A stretch of 9,103 bases of DNA from an uncultured Prevotella sp. (GCA_945863825.1 CAMBBY010000022.1:1-9103), one strand, 5' to 3'; positions 1 to 6,027 are shown, numbered from the stretch's first letter. Program-made: numbers and translations. Notes: a model not told the origin generated them from the sequence alone.

Positions 1-46
1 TACACAAGGAGTATCGTCGGCAGCGTCAGATGTGTATAAGAGACAG
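1..46 (+). other. Illumina Nextera adapter with i5 index (sequencing artefact)
   Basis: Bases 14-46 are exactly the 33-nt Nextera Read 1 transposase adapter: TCGTCGGCAGCGTC followed by the 19-nt mosaic end that finishes AAGAGACAG. Bases 6-13 (AAGGAGTA) match the Nextera i5 index N507/S507, and bases 1-5 (TACAC) match the 3' end of the P5 arm. The order P5 tail, index, Read 1 adapter, mosaic end is that of a library molecule, so none of this is genomic. Genomic sequence starts at 47. Any gene call beginning before 47 has adapter-derived residues at its N-terminus. The adapter marks a library-fragment end, not a natural chromosome feature. Confidence 0.98.
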
Positions 47-922
47 GCTGTTGAAGGTATCAAGAAAGAAATTGAAGGTGCAGGCAATGAACTTGTTCTG
101 CTCGAGAAATATACAGAAAAAGCTCAGCTTTTGGATGCAGTGAAAGACGTGGATGCAATGATCATCCGATCTGACAAAGTAACTGCTGAAGTTCTGGATG
201 CTGCCACGAATCTGAAGATTGTGGTACGTGCTGGTGCAGGTTATGACAATATTGACCTTGCTGCTGCTACGGCTCACAATGTAGTAGCTGAGAATACTCC
301 TGGTCAGAATTCTAATGCAGTTGCCGAATTGGTTTTCGGTTTACTGGTATTTGCTGTTCGTAATTTCTACAATGGCAAGGCAGGTTCTGAATTGAAGGGT
401 AAGAAATTGGGTATTCTTGCTTTCGGTAATGTGGGTAGAAATGTTGCTCGCATCGCTAAGGGCTTCGGTATGGAAGTATCTGCTTATGATGCTTTCTGCC
501 CTGCTGATGTTATTGAGGCTGCCGGTGTTCATGCAGTCAAGAGTCAGGATGAACTGTTCCAGACTTGTGATATCGTTTCTCTTCATATTCCTGCTACTCC
601 AGAGACTATCAAGAGCATCGATTATAAGGCTGTAAACCAGTTGCCTAAGGGTGGTATCTTGATCAATACTGCCCGCAAGGAAGTTATCAACGAAGATGAG
701 TTGATTAAGCTGATGGCTGAGCGTGGGGACTTGAAGTTTATTACAGATATCAAGCCTGATGCTGATGCTGAGTTTGCTAAGTTTGAAGGTCGCTATTTCT
801 CTACTCCTAAGAAGATGGGTGCACAGACTGCAGAGGCTAATATCAATGCTGGTATTGCTGCTGCTAAGCAGATTAATGCATTCTTCAAGGATGGCTGTAC
901 CAAATTCCAGGTAAACAAGTAA
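47..922 (+). CDS. serA: D-3-phosphoglycerate dehydrogenase (5'-truncated by contig end)
   Basis: Oxidises 3-phosphoglycerate to 3-phosphohydroxypyruvate with NAD, the first step of serine synthesis in the cytosol. The 291 visible residues open in A-V-E-G-I-K-K-E-I and end in FQVNK. From memory, Bacteroides homologues are about 305 aa, so roughly 15 N-terminal residues and the true start are missing. An open frame reaches back to a GTG at 32, but its first five residues (MYKRQ) are translated adapter. Visible family marks are VVRAGAGYDNIDL in the substrate domain, the dinucleotide fold AFGNVGRNVA (first glycine of GxGxxG is alanine), the catalytic arginine in NTARKEV (cgc at 674-676), and TPKKMGAQTAEA. 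In the last motif most PGDHs have histidine (TPHxGA); here there is lysine, as in the lysine-type ('IIIK') Bacteroides/Entamoeba enzymes. No ACT or other C-terminal regulatory domain follows. In related genomes serC usually precedes it; that region is off the window. Confidence 0.95.
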   Translation, partial: AVEGIKKEIEGAGNELVLLEKYTEKAQLLDAVKDVDAMIIRSDKVTAEVLDAATNLKIVVRAGAGYDNIDLAAATAHNVVAENTPGQNSNAVAELVFGLLVFAVRNFYNGKAGSELKGKKLGILAFGNVGRNVARIAKGFGMEVSAYDAFCPADVIEAAGVHAVKSQDELFQTCDIVSLHIPATPETIKSIDYKAVNQLPKGGILINTARKEVINEDELIKLMAERGDLKFITDIKPDADAEFAKFEGRYFSTPKKMGAQTAEANINAGIAAAKQINAFFKDGCTKFQVNK

Positions 923-939
923 TAAAAGAATAATAGGTG

Positions 940-983
940 AGCTCGCAGAGGGTACTGTATGATAGTATCCTTTGTGGGCTTTT
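940..983 (+). terminator. Rho-independent-type terminator after serA
   Basis: Arms 940-956 and 964-980 form a continuous 17-bp stem if G-U pairs are allowed (AGCTCGCAGAGGGTACT against AGTATCCTTTGTGGGCT, four G-U pairs). The loop is 7 nt, and a short T run TTTT (980-983) follows, then GTGTTTT. It lies 18 nt past the serA stop. It should end or attenuate serA transcription before the DUF1015 gene. Confidence 0.75.
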
Positions 984-995
984 GTGTTTTATCAT

Positions 996-1022
996 AGTGC
1001 CATACTATGTTAGCGTGGCACT
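996..1022 (+). promoter_or_regulatory. Inverted repeat AGTGCCA-N13-TGGCACT upstream of the DUF1015 gene
   Basis: A perfect 7-bp inverted repeat (996-1002 and 1016-1022) with 13 nt between arms lies 17 nt upstream of the chosen DUF1015 start. Within the spacer is TATGTTAG (1006-1013), a weak match to the Bacteroidetes -7 box TAnnTTTG. A TTTG at 981-984 lies 21 bp further upstream (consensus spacing is about 19). It may be an operator over a weak promoter or a hairpin in the mRNA leader. The sequence does not decide between these. Confidence 0.4.
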
Positions 1023-1039
1023 CTAATACCTACAACATT

Positions 1040-2374
1040 ATGGCAAAAATTAAACCTTTTAAGGGCATTCGTCCGCCAAAGGAACTGGTGGAACTGGTGG
1101 AATCAAGACCATACGATGTGCTCGATTCAGAAGAGGCTCGTGCCGAAGCTGGTGAAAACGAGAAGAGTCTTTATCATATTATCAAACCTGAAATCAATTT
1201 TGAACCTGGTACTTCTGAGTATGATACACGAGTCTATGAAAGCGCTGCTGAGAATTTCAGAAAGTTTCTGGAGAATGGTTGGTTGAAACAGGATGATAAG
1301 GAACAATATTACATTTATGCCCAGACCATGAATGGCAAGACGCAGTATGGTCTTGTAGTGGGTGCTTATGTAAACGATTATATGACGGGGGTTATCAAGA
1401 AACATGAGTTGACTCGCCGTGACAAGGAGGAGGATCGCATGAAGCACGTACGTGTTTGCAATGCAAATATCGAACCAGTATTCTTTGCTTATCCAGATAA
1501 TCCGGTACTCAATAACCTTCTGGTTCGCTATGCTGCTACTGCACCAGAGTATGATTTCATTGCTCCTGTTGACGGATTCCGTCATCAATTCTGGATTGTT
1601 AGTGATGACCAGGATATTGCCACCATTACAGCGGAGTTTGAGAAAATGCCAAGTCTCTATATAGCTGATGGTCACCATCGTTCAGCTGCTGCAGCTTTGG
1701 TAGGTGCTGAAAAGGCTAAGAATAATCCTCATCATACTGGTCAGGAAGAATACAACTACTTTATGGCAGTTTGCTTCCAGGCAAGTCAGTTGACAATTCT
1801 TGACTATAATCGAGTAGTGAAGGACTTGAATGGTTTGACTTCAGAACAATTCCTCGATGCTTTGACTAAAAATTTCGAAGTTATTGAGATTGATGCAATT
1901 AATATCAATGTATCTGATGATGATGAAGGTATTCCATGCTATGAAAAGATGGAGTTACAGGAAGCTATCGATAAATTCGGTTTGGATATTTTGAAACCTG
2001 CAGCTCTTCATTCATTCATTCTTTATCTGGAAGGTAAATGGTATGGATTGTTTGCTAAACCAGGAACTTACGATGATGAAGATCCTATCGGTGTATTGGA
2101 TGTTGATATTTCATCCCGTTTGATTCTTGATGAAATCCTTGGAATAAAGGACTTACGTTCTGATAAGCGTATCGATTTTGTGGGTGGTCTCCGTGGACTT
2201 GGTGAGCTGACACGTCGTGTAGATAGTGGTGAAATGAAGATGGCATTGGCACTTCATCCGGTAACTATGCAGCAGATTATGGACATTGCTGATAGTGGTA
2301 AGATTATGCCACCTAAGGCAACTTGGTTTGAGCCAAAACTGCGTAGCGGTTTGATAATTCATAAATTAGATTAA
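1040..2374 (+). CDS. DUF1015 family protein with ParB/SerK-like DGHHR motif
   Basis: A 444-aa protein of the DUF1015 family (Pfam PF06245, COG4198), often found beside serA/serC in Bacteroidetes and some Firmicutes; its biochemical function is unknown to me. The start at 1040 (MAKIKPFKGIRPP) is preferred because homologues begin with this block. An in-frame ATG at 1007 would add 11 unlike residues running through an inverted repeat. Landmarks are an N-terminal KPFKGIRPP, a RPYDVL segment, KKHELTRRDKEEDR in the first half, YIADGHHRSAAAA with D210-G-H-H-R214, and near the C-terminus KIMPPKATWFEPKLRSG. The DGHHR block resembles the phosphate-binding motif of the ParB/sulfiredoxin fold used by the serine kinase SerK, and older annotations call these proteins ParB-like. 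No signal peptide or membrane segment is seen, so it should be cytosolic. A terminator separates it from serA, so any link to serine metabolism rests on proximity. The following IMPACT gene begins 80 nt after its stop. Confidence 0.88.
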   Translation: MAKIKPFKGIRPPKELVELVESRPYDVLDSEEARAEAGENEKSLYHIIKPEINFEPGTSEYDTRVYESAAENFRKFLENGWLKQDDKEQYYIYAQTMNGKTQYGLVVGAYVNDYMTGVIKKHELTRRDKEEDRMKHVRVCNANIEPVFFAYPDNPVLNNLLVRYAATAPEYDFIAPVDGFRHQFWIVSDDQDIATITAEFEKMPSLYIADGHHRSAAAALVGAEKAKNNPHHTGQEEYNYFMAVCFQASQLTILDYNRVVKDLNGLTSEQFLDALTKNFEVIEIDAININVSDDDEGIPCYEKMELQEAIDKFGLDILKPAALHSFILYLEGKWYGLFAKPGTYDDEDPIGVLDVDISSRLILDEILGIKDLRSDKRIDFVGGLRGLGELTRRVDSGEMKMALALHPVTMQQIMDIADSGKIMPPKATWFEPKLRSGLIIHKLD

Positions 2375-2376
2375 AG

Positions 2377-2398
2377 AGTTCGACTTATAAGTCCGACT
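2377..2398 (+). other. Small intergenic hairpin between the DUF1015 and IMPACT genes
   Basis: AGTTCGACT (2377-2385... arm) and AGTCCGACT form a 9-bp stem with one C-C mismatch and one G-U pair around a TATA loop. The core GACTTATAAGTC (2382-2393) is a perfect DNA palindrome. There is no T run behind it, so it is not a convincing terminator. It could be an mRNA stability or processing element, a weak operator, or chance. It starts 3 nt after the DUF1015 stop. Confidence 0.3.
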
Positions 2399-2454
2399 AT
2401 TCTACTGAATTTATGTAGGACAGTTTGGTTTATATAATTGGCGACTTAAATGGA

Positions 2455-3042
2455 ATGATTGACGAATACAAAACAATAAAAGATCAAGTAGGCGAGGGAC
2501 TGTACACTGAGAAAAGAAGTAAGTTCCTCGCTTTTGCTCGTCATGTGACATCTGTCGAAGAAGTGAAGGAAATTGTGGCAGGTTATAGGAAGAAATACTA
2601 TGATGCCAGACATTGTTGCTATGCATATATGTTGGGTCCTGAAAGAAATGAATTCCGGGCGAATGATGATGGCGAACCGTCTTCTACTGCCGGAAAACCT
2701 ATCTTAGGACAGATCAATAAAGCAGAATTGACAGATATTCTGATAGTGGTTATCAGATATTTCGGTGGTGTAAAACTCGGAACAAGTGGTTTGATAGTCG
2801 CTTATCGTGAAGCAGCTATAGAGGCATTGGCTCATTGTGAAGAGGAAATCAGACAGGTAGAAGAAATTGTGACTTACGATTTTACCTATCCTATGATGAA
2901 TGATGTAATGAGAATAGTGAAGGAAATGAATCCACGTATTGTGGATCAGGTTTTTGATAACACCTGCAGCATAAAACTTTCCATTCGCAAGCGTGAGGCG
3001 GAACAATTGAGAACTCGCTTGAAGAAACTTTCGTTTGAATAA
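2455..3042 (+). CDS. YigZ/IMPACT (UPF0029) family protein
   Basis: A 195-aa cytosolic protein with two domains. The N-terminal UPF0029/IMPACT domain (about residues 10-120) carries YYDARHCCYAYMLG, the hallmark NDDGEPSSTAGKPIL, and VVIRYFGGVKLGTSGL. A smaller C-terminal DUF1949-like domain (about 130-190) contains YPMMNDVMRIVKE. Eukaryotic IMPACT regulates GCN1/GCN2 translational control. The bacterial family (E. coli YigZ) has a known fold but no settled function. The start at 2455 (MIDEYKTIKDQ) fits homologues; a TTG at 2425 would add ten residues with no family support. It follows the DUF1015 gene on the same strand with an 80-nt gap and no clear promoter, so cotranscription is likely. Its last codons form half of a terminator stem. 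Confidence 0.93.
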   Translation: MIDEYKTIKDQVGEGLYTEKRSKFLAFARHVTSVEEVKEIVAGYRKKYYDARHCCYAYMLGPERNEFRANDDGEPSSTAGKPILGQINKAELTDILIVVIRYFGGVKLGTSGLIVAYREAAIEALAHCEEEIRQVEEIVTYDFTYPMMNDVMRIVKEMNPRIVDQVFDNTCSIKLSIRKREAEQLRTRLKKLSFE

Positions 3043-3063
3043 AGTTTCTCCAAGCGAGTTTTT
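3012..3063 (+). terminator. Strong terminator overlapping the 3' end of the IMPACT gene
   Basis: AACTCGCTTGAAGAAACTT (3012-3030) pairs with AAGTTTCTCCAAGCGAGTT (3042-3060): 18 of 19 positions pair, with one A-C mismatch. One more A-T pair (3031/3041) closes a 9-nt loop, and TTTTT (3059-3063) follows. The left arm is coding sequence for the C-terminal residues, and the stop codon (3040-3042) spans the loop and the start of the right arm. It should end the DUF1015-IMPACT transcript before the convergent truA. Confidence 0.9.
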
Positions 3064-3111
3064 GGTTTATATATTCTTTTCGTTAAATAAATCAGAATTG
3101 TTTCTGTTTTA

Positions 3112-3128
3112 AAAAACTGGAAGTTTTT
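3112..3128 (-). terminator. Weak A/T-rich hairpin, possible truA terminator
   Basis: AAAAACT (3112-3118) and AGTTTTT (3122-3128) form a 7-bp stem with a 3-nt loop. On the minus strand it reads AAAAACTTCCAGTTTTTT, a stem running into a T run about 50 nt after the truA stop. The stem is nearly all A/T and so weak. It is the best terminator candidate for truA that I can find in the convergent gap. Confidence 0.3.
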
Positions 3129-3177
3129 GTATTTATTATCCGGATGCAATGGTTTTAATTTTCGGATGATCTTAAAG

Positions 3178-3981
3178 CTATAATTCCGGATAGCTTACAT
3201 CTTCTAAGAAAAGAGCATTGCCTGGCATACTCTCGCCGGCATCACTTCTTGTTCCCTGATGCAAAATTTCAAGAAATTGATTCATGCTTATTTTCCCACG
3301 GCCTACATCAATCAATGTTCCTACCACAGCTCTCACCATATTGCGAAGAAAACGGTTGGCAGTTATTTCAAAATACCAGGATGTAGGGGAGGTCTGCACC
3401 CATTTCGCTTCTGTAACATGACAAATGGTAGTCTTGTTATCACCACCAGCCTTGCAGAATGCTGCATAGTCTTCATGCTGAAGGAAATACTTGGCTGCTT
3501 CATTCATTTTATTAAAATCCAATGGATAATTAATTTGGAGAGAGAAATGACGTTCAAATGGATCCTTTCGCGTATGTATATAATAATGGTAGGTGCGGGA
3601 GATGGCGGAGAAACGGGCATGCATGTCATCTGCAACAGGGAAAACATCCCATACAGATATATCTCTTGGGAGAATTCGATTCAGGCGATAAACCATCTGA
3701 TCGCAGGAAATCGGAAGAAGTTCCTTTTTCGCAGACATATCTTTATTTTCATCAGAAGATAATTTTGCCTGATCTTTAAGTTCCCAATCAAAATGAGCTG
3801 CCATTTTTCTGGCATGAACTCCTGTGTCTGTACGTCCTGCACCTACAACTTCAATTTCTTTTCGGAGTAAAATAGACAACGCTCGTTGCAACTCTTGCTG
3901 CACCGTATTTGCATTAGGCTGAATTTGCCATCCATGATAGTTTGTACCATCATAACTAAAGGTAATAAAGTATCTACTCAT
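3178..3981 (-). CDS. truA: tRNA pseudouridine(38-40) synthase TruA
   Basis: Converts uridines 38-40 in the anticodon arm of many tRNAs to pseudouridine; cytosolic. The 267-aa protein starts at 3981 (MSRYFITFSYDGTNYHGWQ), matching the usual TruA N-terminus. The longer frame from 4029 adds 16 residues drawn from the AT-rich intergenic region and is rejected. The catalytic aspartate is D52 in VVGAGRTDTGVHA. Other family marks are YRLNRILPRDISV, SRTYHYYIHTRKDPF and RFLRNMVRAVVGTLIDVGRGK. Compared with Bacteroides-type TruA as I recall it, there is an extra charged stretch of about 20 residues (roughly 69-90, KDQAKLSSDENKDMSAKKEL) just after AAHFDWE. This explains the slightly greater length. It is transcribed toward the IMPACT gene and away from dapA. 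Confidence 0.96.
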   Translation of the reverse strand: MSRYFITFSYDGTNYHGWQIQPNANTVQQELQRALSILLRKEIEVVGAGRTDTGVHARKMAAHFDWELKDQAKLSSDENKDMSAKKELLPISCDQMVYRLNRILPRDISVWDVFPVADDMHARFSAISRTYHYYIHTRKDPFERHFSLQINYPLDFNKMNEAAKYFLQHEDYAAFCKAGGDNKTTICHVTEAKWVQTSPTSWYFEITANRFLRNMVRAVVGTLIDVGRGKISMNQFLEILHQGTRSDAGESMPGNALFLEDVSYPEL

Positions 3982-3985
3982 AGCT

Positions 3986-3994
3986 GCAAAATTA
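3986..3994 (-). promoter_or_regulatory. Putative truA -7 box very close to the start codon
   Basis: On the minus strand this reads TAATTTTGC, a full match to the Bacteroidetes -7 element TAnnTTTGC, and its end lies only 4 nt before the truA ATG. No TTTG is found about 19 bp upstream, so the -33 part is missing. If the box is used, transcription would start within a few bases of the ATG, giving a leaderless or nearly leaderless mRNA. Confidence 0.35.
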
Positions 3995-4000
3995 CGAAAA

Positions 4001-4018
4001 ATATGCGATATATGCGAT
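4001..4018. repeat. Tandem duplicate of ATATGCGAT between truA and dapA
   Basis: The nonamer ATATGCGAT occurs twice with no gap (4001-4009 and 4010-4018). It lies about 20-40 bp upstream of the truA start, where a -33 element or regulator site would sit. It could be a binding site or slippage in AT-rich DNA. Confidence 0.5.
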
Positions 4019-4075
4019 AATAATACCATTTTTTTTCAATTTTGATACAATTTTGAAAGAAAAATGGCAATTTGT

Positions 4076-4107
4076 TTTGCAATTTGGCAATAAATTTGTA
4101 ATTTTGC
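4076..4107 (+). promoter_or_regulatory. dapA promoter, Bacteroidetes -33/-7 type
   Basis: TTTG (4076-4079), exactly 19 bp, then TAATTTTGC (4099-4107). This matches the Bacteroidetes consensus TTTG-N19-TAnnTTTGC at every defined position. Transcription should begin near 4110, giving a leader of about 20 nt before the dapA ATG at 4130, too short for a lysine riboswitch. The -33 overlaps the second of two GCAATTTG copies (4067-4074 and 4079-4086, 12 bp apart). Confidence 0.8.
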
Positions 4108-4129
4108 GATTAATTTTGTAAAATTGATT

Positions 4130-5017
4130 ATGACACAGAATATTTTTAGAGGGTTAGGTATAGCTCTTATTACTCCATTTAAGACCGATGGTTCGGTAGA
4201 TTACCAGGCTCTGAAGAGATTGGTAGAGTTTCAAATTGACAATGGTGCAGATTTCCTTTGCATCCTTGCTACAACTGGTGAGGCACCTTGTCTTACTAAA
4301 GATGAGAAAGATAAAATCACAGAACTTGTCAAAGAGGTCAATCATGGACGTGTCAAGATTTTGAAGTACTGCGGTGGTAATAATACTGCAGCTGTAGTAG
4401 ATGAAATCAAGAATACTGATTGGAGCGGTATTGATGGCATCCTCAGTATTTGTCCTTATTATAATAAGCCTTCTCAGGAGGGACTTTATCAGCATTTTAA
4501 GGCAATCGCTGCAGTTAGCCCTCTGCCTATCGTATTATATAATGTACCAGGTAGAACAGGTGTAAACATGAAACCTGAAACAACTTGTCGCATCGCCCGC
4601 GATTTCCCTAATATTGTAGCAATCAAGGAAGCAAGTGGCAGCTTGGAACAGGTAGATGAGATTATCAAGAACAAACCTGATAATTTTGATGTTATCAGTG
4701 GTGATGATGCATTGACTTTCTCTATGGTAGCCAGTGGTGCAGCAGGTGTGATTTCAGTTATTGGTAATGCTCTTCCTAAAGCATTCAGCCGTATGATCCG
4801 CTTGGAGTTCCGTGGTGAATATGAGCCAGCACGTAAGATTCATCATGCATTTACAGAGCTTTATAGCTTGCTTTTTGTTGATGGTAACCCTGCTGGTGTA
4901 AAGGCTTTGCTCAATGATATGGGTTTCATAGAAAATGAACTTAGATTGCCTCTTGTTCCAACAAGAATTGCAACTAAGCAGAAGATGAGCGATATTATCA
5001 AGGACTTGCGTTTCTGA
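4130..5017 (+). CDS. dapA: 4-hydroxy-tetrahydrodipicolinate synthase
   Basis: Condenses pyruvate with aspartate semialdehyde, the committed step toward lysine and the peptidoglycan residue meso-diaminopimelate; a cytosolic class I aldolase with a TIM-barrel fold. The 295-aa length is typical. Visible active-site parts are T48-T49 in ATTGEAPCL, the CPYYNKPSQEG block, Y137 and R142 in YNVPGRTG, the Schiff-base lysine K166 in AIKEASG, and SGDDALT. The usual GTTGE motif reads ATTGE here. Overall similarity is to Bacteroidetes DapA, including FVDGNPAGVKALLNDMG, rather than to the N-acetylneuraminate lyase branch. ATG at 4130 (MTQNIFRGLG) is chosen over the TTG at 4124 because it gives the family N-terminus and sits properly behind the promoter. 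No terminator is evident before araC 76 nt downstream, so some readthrough is possible. Confidence 0.95.
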   Translation: MTQNIFRGLGIALITPFKTDGSVDYQALKRLVEFQIDNGADFLCILATTGEAPCLTKDEKDKITELVKEVNHGRVKILKYCGGNNTAAVVDEIKNTDWSGIDGILSICPYYNKPSQEGLYQHFKAIAAVSPLPIVLYNVPGRTGVNMKPETTCRIARDFPNIVAIKEASGSLEQVDEIIKNKPDNFDVISGDDALTFSMVASGAAGVISVIGNALPKAFSRMIRLEFRGEYEPARKIHHAFTELYSLLFVDGNPAGVKALLNDMGFIENELRLPLVPTRIATKQKMSDIIKDLRF

Positions 5018-5023
5018 TGACAT

Positions 5024-5074
5024 TAGCTTTGATTTTGCTCATTTTCTGAAATATTACCACTGAATTATTCTGAA
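5024..5074 (+). promoter_or_regulatory. Possible araC promoter and CTGAA repeats
   Basis: TAGCTTTG (5024-5031) matches the -7 consensus TAnnTTTG and lies just past the dapA stop, but no TTTG is found 19 bp upstream. Downstream are three same-strand copies of CTGAA at 5046-5050, 5060-5064 and 5070-5074, spaced 14 and 10 bp. They fall between the putative start site and the araC ATG at 5094, where a bound regulator could act as a roadblock. This is a weak but specific candidate for autoregulation. Confidence 0.3.
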
Positions 5075-5093
5075 TTTCACTAACAGCTACTTT

Positions 5094-5981
5094 ATGTCAG
5101 ACGATAGAAGAATCATACATGAAATTACTCCGCTGATGGGAAAAGATGTTTTATACATTGCAGACCGTCATAAAAAGGAGTTTACTTATCCTATTCACAA
5201 TCACTCTGTGTTTGAACTCAATTTTGTGGAGAATGCTAAAGGTGTCCGACGCATAGTGGGTGACTCACAGGAAATTATCGGTGATTATGATTTGTGTTTG
5301 ATTACTTCTCCTGACCTTGAACATGTATGGGAACAGAATGATTGTCGCAGCGAGGATATCAGAGAGATTACTATACAATTTGACTTCAGTATGGGTACCG
5401 AAACGCTCTTTGGCAGAAATCCGTATTCAAGTATTACAAGAATGATGCAGGAAGCCAAGAAAGGACTTGTGTTTCCGATGAAAGCCATTATGAAAGTATA
5501 TGGATTGTTGGATACTTTGAGTTCTGTCAAAGATGGCTTTTATGCCGTTCAGCAGTTTCTGACTATATTGTATGAACTTTCACGGTGTGATGGTGCTAAG
5601 ACTTTAGCTTCTACCAGTTATGCGAAGGCTACTGTGGAGGATGACAGTAGAAGAATTCTGAAGGTAAAGAATTATATCTCTAAGAATTATATGGATGAAC
5701 TGAGACTGCCAGAGCTTGCAAGCATGGCTGGCATGAGTCCAAGTGCATTCAGTAGATTCTTTAAGTTGCACACTGGAAGAAATATCAGTGAATATATTAT
5801 TGATCTGAGGTTGGGTTATGCAGCACGAATGCTGGTAGATACTGCAAAATCTATCAGTGAAATCGGGTTTGATTGCGGATTTAATAATCTGAGTAACTTC
5901 AATCGTATTTTCAAAAAGAAAAAGGGATGCTCACCAAGTGAATTCCGTGAAAATTATCACAAGACTCGTATTATAGTGTAG
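5094..5981 (+). CDS. AraC-family transcriptional regulator with cupin-like N-terminus
   Basis: A 295-aa cytosolic DNA-binding regulator. Residues about 20-110 look like the AraC-type cupin sensor domain (YPIHNHSVFELNFV, then DLCLITSPDLEHVW). Residues about 185-290 are the two helix-turn-helix AraC domain: first HTH around LRLPELASMAGMSPSAFSRFF (204-224), second around ISEIGFDCGFNNLSNFNRIF (254-273), ending in the standard KKGCSPSEFRENY. The linker near 168-185 (KTLASTSYAKATVEDD) resembles related Bacteroidales regulators and is not an insertion. ATG at 5094 gives the full sensor domain. The ligand is not evident. Lying directly upstream of and codirectional with uxaC, it is a plausible hexuronate-responsive regulator, but control of other loci cannot be excluded. 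Confidence 0.93.
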   Translation: MSDDRRIIHEITPLMGKDVLYIADRHKKEFTYPIHNHSVFELNFVENAKGVRRIVGDSQEIIGDYDLCLITSPDLEHVWEQNDCRSEDIREITIQFDFSMGTETLFGRNPYSSITRMMQEAKKGLVFPMKAIMKVYGLLDTLSSVKDGFYAVQQFLTILYELSRCDGAKTLASTSYAKATVEDDSRRILKVKNYISKNYMDELRLPELASMAGMSPSAFSRFFKLHTGRNISEYIIDLRLGYAARMLVDTAKSISEIGFDCGFNNLSNFNRIFKKKKGCSPSEFRENYHKTRIIV

Positions 5982-6027
5982 TCTGTCTAGTGAATGGACT
6001 GTATGAATAGTGTTTTCTTCTGATGAA

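Noticed and set aside
32..46. GTG start and MYKRQ N-terminus for serA
   Set aside because: These residues are translated Nextera adapter; genomic sequence begins at 47.
1007..1039. ATG at 1007 as start of the DUF1015 protein
   Set aside because: It adds 11 residues unlike the family and reads through an inverted repeat; the family N-terminus begins at 1040.
1127..1678. 183-residue minus-strand open frame opposite the DUF1015 gene
   Set aside because: It is fully inside a conserved gene on the other strand and has no family resemblance.
3137..3192. Inverted repeat TATCCGGA / TCCGGATA as truA terminator
   Set aside because: The arms are 8 bp but separated by 40 nt, and one lies inside the truA coding end; no T run follows.
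4107..4130. Lysine riboswitch upstream of dapA
   Set aside because: The promoter leaves a leader of only about 20 nt, far too short for the structured aptamer.
5598..5650. AraC linker STSYAKATVED as a repeat-derived insertion
   Set aside because: It resembles peptides from short mobile repeats, but the surrounding segment aligns with the usual linker of related Bacteroidales AraC proteins (LASxSFA-type), with no flanking repeat.
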